Origin: Runella defluvii
Lineage (GTDB): Bacteria; Bacteroidota; Bacteroidia; Cytophagales; Spirosomataceae
Length of the DNA stretch: 64,000 nt
NCBI RefSeq assembly: GCF_014195535.1
Contig: NZ_JACIBY010000005.1
Span: 468,922-532,921 of the forward strand
Direction of reading: 5' to 3'
In this document: in pieces, positions 19,601 through 28,091 of the stretch
How positions within the stretch are numbered: the stretch's first letter is position 1
Layout: the number at the start of each line of letters is the position of its first letter
Program-made: the position numbers and the translations under genes
Notes under the pieces: generated by a model
The model's input: the letters and a program-made list of their open reading frames with translations, nothing else
What the model was told of the DNA's origin: nothing
Databases searched by the model: none

Positions 19601-22600
19601 CCTTTTGACCGTCACTCGTAACGGTTGTAGTAGCACCACCACGGTGGACGTGACGATTTACGAAAACCCCGTTGCCAATGCCCTCACTAACAGCCCTGTT
19701 TGCGAAGACAGCCCGCTTAACTTTACCGCCCAACATGCGGGAACGGGCGCTCAATACCAGTGGAAAAATTCAGCTGGAACGGTTCTGAGTACTTCTGCCT
19801 CATTTAGCATTGCCAAAGCAGCACTTACCGATGCTGGAAAGTATTTTTTAACCGTCACAAAAAATAATTGCGTAAGTGGCGATACAGTAGAAGTAATCGT
19901 AAAGCCATTGCCCAACGTAACTGTACAAGCCAATACCCCGCTGTGTTCGGGACAAACGCTACAGTTTACGTCGGTGACAAGTCCAGCGGCGACCAAGTAT
20001 GAGTGGGCGGGGCCAAATAGCTTTACTTCTCCCGACCAACATCCCAAAATCGAAAACGTCACCACAAGTGCAACGGGCATCTATGAAGTCATTGCTAGTT
20101 TGAACGGTTGCCGTGATACTTCCCGTATCAGCGTGACCGTCAACCCAACTCCGATTGCGGTGGCGTCGGCGTCGTTGCCTGTTTGTGAAGGTGGAACAAT
20201 CACGCTTACTGCGGCCAATGCGGGAAGCCTAGCTCAGTACGAATGGACAAATGCCGCAGGTACGGTGGTAAGTAGCAGTTCTTCGTTTGCTTTGACCAAC
20301 GTTGGAGTCGCCGATGCGGGGGTGTATCGCCTCAAAGTAACGTTAGGTGCGTGTACCAACGAAGACACTGCGGTGGTCGTTATTTACCCTAAACCAAAGC
20401 TTACGATTGTAGGCACTTCTTGTGCTCCTAATTTGAAGTCATACCGAGTTGATGTCACGGTTGAAGGTGGAATTTTAGCTTCGTCGGCGGGAACCATTAC
20501 GCCTACGGGAGCAAACGCCTATACCATTTCAAACGTACTTCCGTCGGTCAACCCACTTTCGGTAAGTGTGACATCCGACAAAGGTTGTTCGGTCTCTCAA
20601 AATGTCACAGCGCCCAATTGTTCTTGCCCCGTGGTCAATGCTCCAAGCAGCGGAGGAAATAAGAAAATTTGCCAAAACGAAACGATACCGACACTTTCGG
20701 CCAACGTTGGCTCCAATGAAACTGTCGATTGGTACGAAACCTCTACGGGCGGGACGCCCATCGTTCAGGGAAGTGAAACTTTTACCCCAACGAACGCAGG
20801 CATTTATTACGCCCAAACCCGCAACCTCATTCACGATTGCGTGAGCAGCACCCGTACGCCCGTATCACTCACCATTGTAGCACTGCCAAAACTGGTGATT
20901 GACTCCACCGTTTGCAGCACGGATTTATCAAACTTTGTGGTATGGTTAACCACTGAGCTTTCGGGCGTAACCGTCTCCTCATCCGAAGGCACCGCCGTTA
21001 ATTTTACCAACGGCCGTTACGAAATCATTGGCGCTAGTCCGTTCGGAACGCCAAACATAACCATTACCGTAACCAATGTAGATGGTTGCAAAACACAGGT
21101 AATTCTCAAAAAACCTGATTGCCTTTGCCCCGACTTGGCTGCTCCTGTCAATGTTGGTGACAAAGAAATATGTTTTGAACAAACGAACCCTTCGCTCGAA
21201 GCCACCGTCAATGCCAACGAAACCGTCGATTGGTACGATGCGCCGATGGGCGGCAACAAAGTAGCCACGGGCACACTCCAGTACACGCCTACCCAAGTAG
21301 CCGTGGGTACGCATACTTTTTATGCCGAAACCCGCCGTACCGACATTACAGTTCGTACTTGTGTTAGCAACACCCGCACGGCCATCAAACTAACCATCAA
21401 AGCCTTGCCTGTAGTAGCGGCTAGTTCCAACAGCGCGGTTTGCGAGGGCACTGATTTACAACTAACAACGGCAGCAAACGCCAATGCTACTTACCTCTGG
21501 AGTGGGCCAAACGGTTTCAGTGCTTCTACCCGCAGTCCATTGCGTACCAATGCCCAACCTAGCATGTCAGGCAACTACATCGTGACCGTTACGGCCAATG
21601 GTTGTACGGTTCAGGATAGCACCACCGTCCTTGTTAAGCCTTTACCAATAGTCAATACCACAGGCATCGTTGTCTGTGAAAGTAGTCCATTTGTATTAAA
21701 AACGCCTGCGGTTCTTGGCGCCACATACGAATGGCTTAGTCCTACCAACCAAGTGGTTTCAATTGACTCTTTGTACTCCGTAACACACGCATCTCTAAGC
21801 CAAACGGGAACGTATCGAGTAAAAGTAACTTTGGACGGCTGTGTTCAGCAAGATACTGCCCAGGTTACGGTCACGCCTTTACCATTGACCCAAGCCCTTT
21901 CTAACGCTCCCATTTGTGCAGGAGATACGCTATTTTTATCCGCCGCAAATGCAGGTTCGGGTGCTACCTACGCATGGCAAAAATTAGCCACTGGCACCGT
22001 TGTTGGCAACCAACGTTTATTCAACATCCCCAATGCCCAAACAAACGATTCGGGCAAATACGTACTTACGGTGAGTCAGAATGGTTGTGAAAACAAAGAC
22101 ACCATTGATGTGCTTGTCAAACCATTGCCAACCTTTGCCATCAGCAGCAATAGCCCCATTTGCCACGGCGATACCATCAAGTTGTTTACCAACGCCCCAC
22201 CAATCGGCGCAACCTTTGAGTGGTCTGGCCCCAACGAGTATGTGAGTTTTCAACAAAACCCAATCATTACCCCTGCCCGCCCTAATTTGAGTGGTTTGTA
22301 CCAAGTCACGGTGAAAGTTAACGGTTGTGTTAAAACCGACACCTTGACCTACACCGTTTTCCCACTTCCTGTGGCCAATGCCATCAGCAACAGCCCTATT
22401 TGCGAAAACGATACCCTTCGTCTTACGGCCCAAAATGCAGGAATCGGCGCTATTTACGAATGGCGGAAATTGGGCGGAAATGTCATCAGTACCCAAGCCA
22501 CTTTTTCCCAACCCCTTGCCCAACTCGCTGACGCTGGAAAGTACCTACTCAAAGTAAGTCTCAACGGCTGTGTCAACTACGATACAATCGATGTTTTGGT

Positions 22601-25600
22601 AAAAAAACGTCCCGTTTTTACCCTCAGTAGCAATTCCCCCATTTGCGAAGGTGATAGCCTTCGACTATTTGTGCAGGGAGCACCGCAAGGAACCACCTTT
22701 GCTTGGTCGGGGCCAAAACAATTTTTAGCGATTGACTCGGCAGTGGTTCGTGCCAATGCTAGTCTCGACATGAGCGGGGTGTATTTGATGACAACAACCC
22801 TCGGCAGTTGCAGCGTTACAGACTCGATTCGAGTCACCGTTAAAGCCCGCCCATCGGTCAATGCCCTTTCAAATAGCCCCGTCTGTGAAGGGCAACAATT
22901 ACAGTTGACCACAACCGCCGTCAATAATGCCTCTTATGCTTGGCAAGACCCTAATGGCGCAGCGATTGGTACGTCACCGCAAGTGACCATCAACGGAATG
23001 CAGCCCCTACAAAGCGGGAAATATACAGTAATGGTTACGTTGGATGGCTGTGTACAAACCGACACCGTAACCGTAACGATTAAACCTAAACCTACCTTTA
23101 CGGTCGATTCGGTTGTTTGTGCACCATCATTGAAAGTTTATACAATTTACGGAAAAACAAACGGAACTGTTGCCAGTCCTTCGGGAACGTTATTACAGGT
23201 AAGCGATGGGCGTTTTACCATCAGCGAGCTTTCTGTAGGAACCAACACTTCGTTAGTCTTTAGCAAAAATAGCTGCGACACTACGTTTACCGTTTCATCA
23301 CCCGTTTGCCCTTGTCCCACCGTAGCTATTGCAGTGACACCTATTAGCCAAACGATTTGTGAGGGAGATACGCTTCAAACCATTCACGCACTTGTGAGTG
23401 CGGGCGTCACAGCCGATTGGTACGATGCCCCCACGGGAGGAAATTTAATTGCTTCTGGCACGCTTACCTTCAAGCCTTCTATGGCGGGGAAAGTCTATGC
23501 CGAAGCTCGCGCCGAACTATCTGGCTGTTTAAGCAACTCAAGGGCCTCGGCCGAAGTGATTATTCACCCAATCCCTTCTTTTACGGCCCAAACAATTTCG
23601 ACTTCATGCGACGGCTTAGATGCTCGCAAAGACGGACAATTAATCATCAAGGAGATTACCAACGGACTCCGTTATGATTTTTCGGTCGGAAGCACCTACA
23701 CAGGAACTCAAACTTTTGCTACTGCTCAGGCGATACCTGCGGATGGGGTTTTGGCAGATACGCTGTCTAACCCAATGACCCCGCGCACTTACACCGTTCG
23801 GGTTTTTGACGCGACGGGATGTTACGCCGACCGAGTAGCGACTTTAGCCCGCCGCGATTGTATCTGCCCTACGCCTCCATTTGTTGTTCCTGAAAGCCAA
23901 AGCGTTTGTGAAAATGACACATTACGCACCATTCGTGGTTTTGTAGAGCCAGGGGTTACGGTTGATTGGTACGACGAGCAAGGTAATTTACTCAAAAAAG
24001 GGTCTATTTTCTTTAAACCCACCAAAGCAGGAATCTATTACGCCGAAGCACGTGATACCTTGTCGGGTTGCAAAAGTTTGGGACGAGTTCCTTCGTATGC
24101 TTTTATCAATCCAATGCCGTCGTTTGACCTTGTCGTTACCAGAGGTACTTGCGATGGTACCGATGTACGCCCCGACGCCAAAATCACCATCGTTGACGTA
24201 AAAAATGGCAAACGCTACGATTATACCAAAGGAACGGTTTATGCTGGAAATAAAACTTATGATAATGCCACGGACATTCCTACCGATGGAATTGCGTTAA
24301 AAAACCTAGTGAATCCGCCTGCCACCGAATTTTATAGCTTCCGCGTTTTCGATAGCACAGGCTGCTACACCGACTCTACCGTGGCCTTCGAGCCGCGCAT
24401 TTGTGAATGCCCCAAACCGCCGTTTGTCGTTCCCGAAAGTCAAGCTGTTTGTGAAGGAGACACGCTACGAACGGTACAAGGCTTTGTCGATTCGGGCGTG
24501 ACGGTCGATTGGTACGATGCGCCAACGGGCGGGAACCTTCTCTTGCGTGGTTCGATTTTCTTCAAGCCTACGCAGTCAGGTATTTATTATGCCGAAGCCC
24601 GCGATACACTCACCAACTGCAAAGGTTTGGTACGTGCCCCATCGTATGCTTTTGTCAATGATTTACCGTCATTTGACCTTGATGCACAGAAAGCATCTTG
24701 TACAGACTTTGTTGCCCAAAATGATGCCAAAATAGTACTCAAAAATCTCAAAAATGGCAGTCGTTTCGACTTTTCAGTAGGCTCTGTTTACGTTGGGAAA
24801 CGTACGTACAATGATGCGTTCGACATCCCCGCCGACAGTGTTCTTGTTCAGAACATTGCCAATCCTGCCACTTCCCAAACCTTTACAATTCGTATTTTTG
24901 GTGAACCAAATTGCTTTACCGACAAAACAGTTACCATTGCTCGCACCGATTGTGGTTGTAATCCACCTTCGTTCGACCTCGTTGTCACCCGAGGTAGCTG
25001 CGACGGAACTACCGTAAGACCTGACGCAAAAATCACCATCGTCGATGTAAAACGCGCGAAACGTTACGATTTCTCCAAAGCAAAAACTTATACAGGTAAC
25101 AAAACCTACGACAACGCCACCGACATCCCTGCCAACGGCGTGTTCCTCAGCAATTTGCCAAACCCCGCTGCCACCGAGTTTTATACCGTAAGACTCTTTG
25201 ATAGCACAGGTTGCTATACCGACTCCACCGTCGCTTTTGAACCACGCATTTGCGAATGTCCTAAACCCGTGTTCGTTGTCCCTGAAAGCCAAGCCGTCTG
25301 CGAAGGCGATACCCTCAGAACCGTCACTGGCTTCGTCGATTCGGGCGTGACCGTCGATTGGTACGATGCCCCAACGGGTGGAAATCTCCTATTGAGAGGT
25401 TCGATTCTGTTCAAACCTACCCAAGCAGGTATCTACTACGCCGAAGCCCGTGATACGCTCACCAACTGCAAGTCAACTTCGCGCGCACCTTCATATGCCT
25501 TTATCAATGAATTACCGTCGTTCGACCTCGTCGTCACCCGAGGTAGCTGCGACGGAACTACCGTAAGACCTGACGCCAAAATCACCATCGTCGATGTAAA

Positions 25601-28049
25601 ACGCGCAAAACGTTACGATTTCTCTAAAGCAAAAACTTATACAGGTAACAAAACCTACGATAACGCCACCGACATCCCTGCCAACGGCGTGTTCCTCAGC
25701 AATTTGCCAAACCCCGCTGCCACCGAGTTTTATACCGTAAGACTCTTTGATAGCACGGGTTGCTATACCGACTCCACCGTCGCTTTTGAACCACGCATTT
25801 GCGAATGTCCTAAACCCGTATTCGTTGTCCCTGAAAGCCAAGCCGTCTGCGAAGGCGATACCCTCAGAACCGTCACTGGCTTCGTCGATTCGGGCGTGAC
25901 CGTCGATTGGTACGATGCCCCAACGGGTGGAAATCTATTGTTGAGAGGTTCGATTCTGTTCAAACCTACCCAAGCTGGTATCTACTACGCCGAAGCCCGT
26001 GATACGCTCACCAACTGCAAGTCAACTTCGCGCGCACCCTCGTATGCCTTTATCAATGAATTACCGTCGTTCGACCTCGTCGTCACCCGAGGTAGCTGCG
26101 ACGGAACTACCGTAAGACCTGACGCCAAAATCACCATCGTCGATGTAAAACGTGCGAAACGTTACGATTTCTCTAAAGCAAAAACTTATACAGGTAACAA
26201 AACCTACGACAACGCCACCGACATTCCTGCCAACGGCGTGTTCCTCAGCAATTTGCCAAACCCCGCTGCCACCGAGTTTTATACCGTAAGACTCTTTGAT
26301 AGCACGGGTTGCTATACCGACTCCACCGTCGCTTTTGAACCACGCATTTGCGAATGTCCTAAACCCGTGTTCGTTGTCCCTGAAAGCCAAGCCGTCTGCG
26401 AAGGCGATACCCTCAGAACCGTCACTGGCTTCGTCGATTCGGGCGTGACCGTCGATTGGTACGATGCCCCAACGGGTGGAAATCTATTGTTGAGAGGTTC
26501 GATTCTGTTCAAACCTACCCAAGCTGGTATTTACTACGCCGAAGCCCGCGATACGCTCACCAACTGCAAGTCAACCTCGCGCGCACCCTCGTATGCCTTT
26601 ATCAATGAATTACCGTCGTTCGACCTCGTCGTTACCCGAGGTAGCTGCGACGGAACTACCGTAAGACCCGACGCCAAAATCACCATCGTCGATGTCAAAC
26701 GCGCGAAACGTTACGATTTCTCTAAAGCCAAAACTTATACAGGTAACAAAACCTACGACAACGCCACCGACATCCCTGCCAACGGCGTATTCCTCAGTAA
26801 CTTGCCAAACCCCGCTACCACCGAGTTTTATACCGTAAGACTCTTTGATAGCACAGGTTGCTATACCGACTCCACTGTCGCTTTTGAACCACGCATTTGC
26901 GAATGTCCCAAACCCGTGTTCGTTGTCCCTGAAAGCCAAGCAGTCTGCGAAGGCGATACCCTCAGAACCGTCACAGGCTTTGTCGATTCGGGCGTGACCG
27001 TCGATTGGTACGATGCCCCAACGGGTGGAAATCTCCTGTTGAGAGGTTCGATTCTGTTCAAACCTACCCAAGCTGGTATCTACTACGCCGAAGCCCGTGA
27101 TACGCTCACCAACTGCAAGTCAACTTCGCGCGCACCCTCGTATGCCTTTATCAATGAATTACCGTCGTTTCAGGTGACGACCAATCGCTCGACTTGTAAC
27201 AATTCGGCCGCTCAAAACAATGGCAAAATTGCGTTGACTCGTCTCAAAAATGGAACAAAGTATGATTTCTCCGTAGGCACCTCTTATACAGGTAGTAGAA
27301 CCTTTGACACTGCTCTTGATATTCCAAGGGATAGTATTTTGGTTCGTGATATTCCTAATCCAGTTTCGTCCCAAAGCTACACCATCCGTATTTTTGGAGA
27401 ACCTAATTGCTTCACCGATACGACCGTCACTATCACAAGCGTAGATTGTAACTGTAATCCTGCAACCGTTTCGGTAGTGCCATCCAGCTTTACGATTTGC
27501 GAAGGCGAGCCTTTCCCCGTTTTAGTGGGCGCCGTTGGGACAGACATAACCGTCGATTGGTACGACAAAGATGGCCACTTACTTAAAGCCAATTCACTTA
27601 CCTACCAGCCTAACTTCTTTGGCGAATTTTATGCCGAAGGGCGCTCGCTCGTGGTAGCAGGCTGCGTGAGTAGCGCTCGTACCAAAGCCGTTGGAGCGAA
27701 AATTGGGCAACCTACTTTTACTTTGACTACACGCCCTGCCACTTGCATTGGCGATACGGTGCTGAGCGATGGGCAAATTATAATTGAAAACCTAAAAGAC
27801 GGCGAGCGGTTCGATTATTCACTAGGAACATCCTATCGAGGAGGAGCGACGTACGAAACGGCGCAACCGCTTCCTACTGACGGAATTATAGGCGCGCTAT
27901 CCAATGTTAACCAATACTATACCGTTAGAATTTTTAATCGTTGCGGGCTTTTCTACGACGTCACCATCCAAACTACGCACAACGATTGTAGTTGCGACAA
28001 ACAAAATTGTTTGCCTCTTCAAATGAAAATGAAGAAAAAAGGGAAATAA
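13644..28049 (+). CDS. Giant secreted modular surface protein (SprB/Ig-like repeats)
   Basis: This 4,801-residue protein has a signal peptide (1-28, cleavage after SFA). Residues 30-225 form a lectin/CBM-like beta domain. Ig/PKD-like modules span about 225-495, SprB-type repeats about 495-810 (GGTSPYSYTWSDGSTGG, AGTYTVTVTD), and more Ig-like modules about 810-1485. A non-repetitive globular segment lies at about 1485-1665, then Ig/PKD-like modules of roughly 75-85 residues to 3310. From 3311 it is built of 181-183-residue units: 3311, 3492, a 100-residue half unit at 3675, then 3775, 3958, 4141 and 4324 almost identical, and a diverged one at 4507. The tail is DCSCDKQNCLPLQMKMKKKGK-like: Cys-rich then Lys-rich. 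I see no standard T9SS C-terminal domain. It is likely an adhesin for gliding or attachment. Confidence 0.9.
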   Translation: MFHRIKTLVTAFSVLSALLLGSIRYSFAQTCTGSLGDPVVNITFGTGTGYTTLPTSATGASTTYTQQTNSCPNDGNYTVTNSTFSCFSNSWFDVAEDHTPGDVNGRMAIYNASYTIGEFYRQTISGLCGNTTYEFAGWIANLLRPSACSGGGIDPNLTFRIESLSGTLLGSYSTGNIPESSSLTWKQYGFVFTTPASQTQVVLKIINNAAGGCGNDLLLDDITFRPCGPTISVSANVPSICEGGNVSLSGSISPGYNNPQFQWQQSSDNGSTWTDIAGATSLNTSVSSAPAGTKYRLLAAEQGNISIGYCRIASNPVALTVYAIPKVTLPTASGTPLQYCAGTSVDLTDFTSTPASTFSWQLNNTAIGLSSGSGTGQVPVFTATNATNSPITGTFTVTGSANGCISQAQTFSVVINPKPSVNLGVDQAICAGGSATITAAASGGTPNYSYSWSNGANNSASQTVSPSSTTIYTVTVTDTKGCTATDDIKITVNALPNITSLTKTDAICFGQANGTITVTATGASPLQYQLNNGAFQSQNVFNAVAAGTYNVTVKDGNGCTTTKNINVNQPNPMTASVTVKNVSCFDGTDGAITVDVNGGTSPYSYTWSDGSTGGSSIVGRPAGNYTVTVTDGKGCTTTATATITQPIQISITANLTHVTCNGGANGKVDITATSITSIKSYEWKNSGGTIIATTEDVANLAAGTYTVTVTDNDNCKVSASYTITQPTAISATATPTIATCFGGNDGKISLTASGGTGGLVYALCSGSNCTSFGATQTSNQFSGLTAGTYRVRVTDTNGCSTTTPDVVVGQAAQLTASASNTSPACVGGSVILSAANAGAGVNYEWKNASGAIVATAQQFTLSNVQLAQAGTYTLRVYNANNCQNTTTTLVKVNPTPDVNAGADQTICEGTAVTLNATTVGGTTPYTYSWDNGLGTGAAKTVSPTTTTSYIVSLSDANGCTDRDTVTITVIPKPQLFTLTAPSDLTICAGVNGIPLTLSGSQTGVLYELVRNTVNIGQGKMGTGSALSMGNYFGGTYQVKASTTTNPACSVMMNGSITVNELPPISGELQALDDTVCVGEYMLYTAVASGGSGTGYTYTWQDGQTGNPRSFTTNDYLLVEVVITDSRGCTLKRAADLRIAPPVTVNLSATPTPICAGQPVTLTASATGGASTLTYEWENGSTATTRTVNPATTTTYSIKVTDSREGCVEQKNTTVTVFPQPQLYNVTGGGAYCAGSPGVSVGLSGSETGFLYQLKRNGQNVGTAVSGTGAALNFGPQTPTGTYTVEARSTTSPVCAATMNGNVVISIKTKPEISASVAPNPVCAGQPVSFTTTSTIANATYTWTGPNGFTSTDQNPAIASATTSNTGTYTVIATTAEGCSDTASVSLTVNPSPIASITGPSNLCINNSITLNGNPNGGTTPYTHTWLITSGASLLTLTNNNNGTANITPTGTGVATTSYRVTDANGCQSPVVTYSLGINAALPTATVSAGAPANFTSLVGVRYRSFGLPSEKELYVGIPDLGIAPPRRAQTDASWRSGNNDVTFEYDPATDVLKASIVNSAGTFTLTYPNVAAAINTYRSGQNSCAMNVMQLVVGSQNEPTGSVAFTNVVLNGNAVGNFSGAGLSSWTIRNVDFGMGFKLSGTIVLTGTQPTSAESNKVEILVGNDQTPLVFGCMSANEVCEGQKSTVAFSGLRPNTTFNLKYSIGATNNLTASVTTDAQGNASFQTATLTLSQNGALLRIDSVQRAVGGACFLPIASNNTTVLAVNPNPVVAITTTDNSGIANNDAILCEGASTTLTASGGGTYLWNTGASTSSITVSPATSTSYSVTVTSNKGCQTVKNQLITVYPKPQPTAANSGPVCIGEKITFNASGGTAYQWTNAANSVVSTAASFSFDPATLAQSGIYTVKVTDVNGCSQTTTTEAVIKDRPIAQATSNSPKCAGQTLMLSAADAGAGATYAWSGPNGFSRTNEQNPIITLAQPQHSGTYLLTVTRNGCSSTTTVDVTIYENPVANALTNSPVCEDSPLNFTAQHAGTGAQYQWKNSAGTVLSTSASFSIAKAALTDAGKYFLTVTKNNCVSGDTVEVIVKPLPNVTVQANTPLCSGQTLQFTSVTSPAATKYEWAGPNSFTSPDQHPKIENVTTSATGIYEVIASLNGCRDTSRISVTVNPTPIAVASASLPVCEGGTITLTAANAGSLAQYEWTNAAGTVVSSSSSFALTNVGVADAGVYRLKVTLGACTNEDTAVVVIYPKPKLTIVGTSCAPNLKSYRVDVTVEGGILASSAGTITPTGANAYTISNVLPSVNPLSVSVTSDKGCSVSQNVTAPNCSCPVVNAPSSGGNKKICQNETIPTLSANVGSNETVDWYETSTGGTPIVQGSETFTPTNAGIYYAQTRNLIHDCVSSTRTPVSLTIVALPKLVIDSTVCSTDLSNFVVWLTTELSGVTVSSSEGTAVNFTNGRYEIIGASPFGTPNITITVTNVDGCKTQVILKKPDCLCPDLAAPVNVGDKEICFEQTNPSLEATVNANETVDWYDAPMGGNKVATGTLQYTPTQVAVGTHTFYAETRRTDITVRTCVSNTRTAIKLTIKALPVVAASSNSAVCEGTDLQLTTAANANATYLWSGPNGFSASTRSPLRTNAQPSMSGNYIVTVTANGCTVQDSTTVLVKPLPIVNTTGIVVCESSPFVLKTPAVLGATYEWLSPTNQVVSIDSLYSVTHASLSQTGTYRVKVTLDGCVQQDTAQVTVTPLPLTQALSNAPICAGDTLFLSAANAGSGATYAWQKLATGTVVGNQRLFNIPNAQTNDSGKYVLTVSQNGCENKDTIDVLVKPLPTFAISSNSPICHGDTIKLFTNAPPIGATFEWSGPNEYVSFQQNPIITPARPNLSGLYQVTVKVNGCVKTDTLTYTVFPLPVANAISNSPICENDTLRLTAQNAGIGAIYEWRKLGGNVISTQATFSQPLAQLADAGKYLLKVSLNGCVNYDTIDVLVKKRPVFTLSSNSPICEGDSLRLFVQGAPQGTTFAWSGPKQFLAIDSAVVRANASLDMSGVYLMTTTLGSCSVTDSIRVTVKARPSVNALSNSPVCEGQQLQLTTTAVNNASYAWQDPNGAAIGTSPQVTINGMQPLQSGKYTVMVTLDGCVQTDTVTVTIKPKPTFTVDSVVCAPSLKVYTIYGKTNGTVASPSGTLLQVSDGRFTISELSVGTNTSLVFSKNSCDTTFTVSSPVCPCPTVAIAVTPISQTICEGDTLQTIHALVSAGVTADWYDAPTGGNLIASGTLTFKPSMAGKVYAEARAELSGCLSNSRASAEVIIHPIPSFTAQTISTSCDGLDARKDGQLIIKEITNGLRYDFSVGSTYTGTQTFATAQAIPADGVLADTLSNPMTPRTYTVRVFDATGCYADRVATLARRDCICPTPPFVVPESQSVCENDTLRTIRGFVEPGVTVDWYDEQGNLLKKGSIFFKPTKAGIYYAEARDTLSGCKSLGRVPSYAFINPMPSFDLVVTRGTCDGTDVRPDAKITIVDVKNGKRYDYTKGTVYAGNKTYDNATDIPTDGIALKNLVNPPATEFYSFRVFDSTGCYTDSTVAFEPRICECPKPPFVVPESQAVCEGDTLRTVQGFVDSGVTVDWYDAPTGGNLLLRGSIFFKPTQSGIYYAEARDTLTNCKGLVRAPSYAFVNDLPSFDLDAQKASCTDFVAQNDAKIVLKNLKNGSRFDFSVGSVYVGKRTYNDAFDIPADSVLVQNIANPATSQTFTIRIFGEPNCFTDKTVTIARTDCGCNPPSFDLVVTRGSCDGTTVRPDAKITIVDVKRAKRYDFSKAKTYTGNKTYDNATDIPANGVFLSNLPNPAATEFYTVRLFDSTGCYTDSTVAFEPRICECPKPVFVVPESQAVCEGDTLRTVTGFVDSGVTVDWYDAPTGGNLLLRGSILFKPTQAGIYYAEARDTLTNCKSTSRAPSYAFINELPSFDLVVTRGSCDGTTVRPDAKITIVDVKRAKRYDFSKAKTYTGNKTYDNATDIPANGVFLSNLPNPAATEFYTVRLFDSTGCYTDSTVAFEPRICECPKPVFVVPESQAVCEGDTLRTVTGFVDSGVTVDWYDAPTGGNLLLRGSILFKPTQAGIYYAEARDTLTNCKSTSRAPSYAFINELPSFDLVVTRGSCDGTTVRPDAKITIVDVKRAKRYDFSKAKTYTGNKTYDNATDIPANGVFLSNLPNPAATEFYTVRLFDSTGCYTDSTVAFEPRICECPKPVFVVPESQAVCEGDTLRTVTGFVDSGVTVDWYDAPTGGNLLLRGSILFKPTQAGIYYAEARDTLTNCKSTSRAPSYAFINELPSFDLVVTRGSCDGTTVRPDAKITIVDVKRAKRYDFSKAKTYTGNKTYDNATDIPANGVFLSNLPNPATTEFYTVRLFDSTGCYTDSTVAFEPRICECPKPVFVVPESQAVCEGDTLRTVTGFVDSGVTVDWYDAPTGGNLLLRGSILFKPTQAGIYYAEARDTLTNCKSTSRAPSYAFINELPSFQVTTNRSTCNNSAAQNNGKIALTRLKNGTKYDFSVGTSYTGSRTFDTALDIPRDSILVRDIPNPVSSQSYTIRIFGEPNCFTDTTVTITSVDCNCNPATVSVVPSSFTICEGEPFPVLVGAVGTDITVDWYDKDGHLLKANSLTYQPNFFGEFYAEGRSLVVAGCVSSARTKAVGAKIGQPTFTLTTRPATCIGDTVLSDGQIIIENLKDGERFDYSLGTSYRGGATYETAQPLPTDGIIGALSNVNQYYTVRIFNRCGLFYDVTIQTTHNDCSCDKQNCLPLQMKMKKKGK
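24966..27161 (+). repeat. Four tandem 549-bp near-identical units
   Basis: Units 24966-25514, 25515-26063, 26064-26612 and 26613-27161 each encode 183 residues beginning PSFDLVVTRGSCDGTT. The encoded proteins are identical except for one Ala-to-Thr change in the fourth (NPATTEF). DNA differences are few and mostly third-position. A diverged 549-bp copy lies at 24117-24665 and a half unit at 24666-24965. Confidence 0.95.
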
Positions 28050-28091
28050 CCTTTTGAGGTTTTTGCCTAACTTGGGGCAAAAAATAACACC

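Noticed and set aside
25512-27071. Repeated open frames on the minus strand inside the giant gene
   Set aside because: They recur with the 549-bp unit, have no ribosome-binding context and only mirror the plus-strand coding sequence.
28060-28083. Hairpin TTTTTGCC/GGCAAAAA as terminator of the giant gene
   Set aside because: It is followed by A residues, not T, and lies only 8 bp before the next ATG; it may affect translation but is not a convincing terminator.
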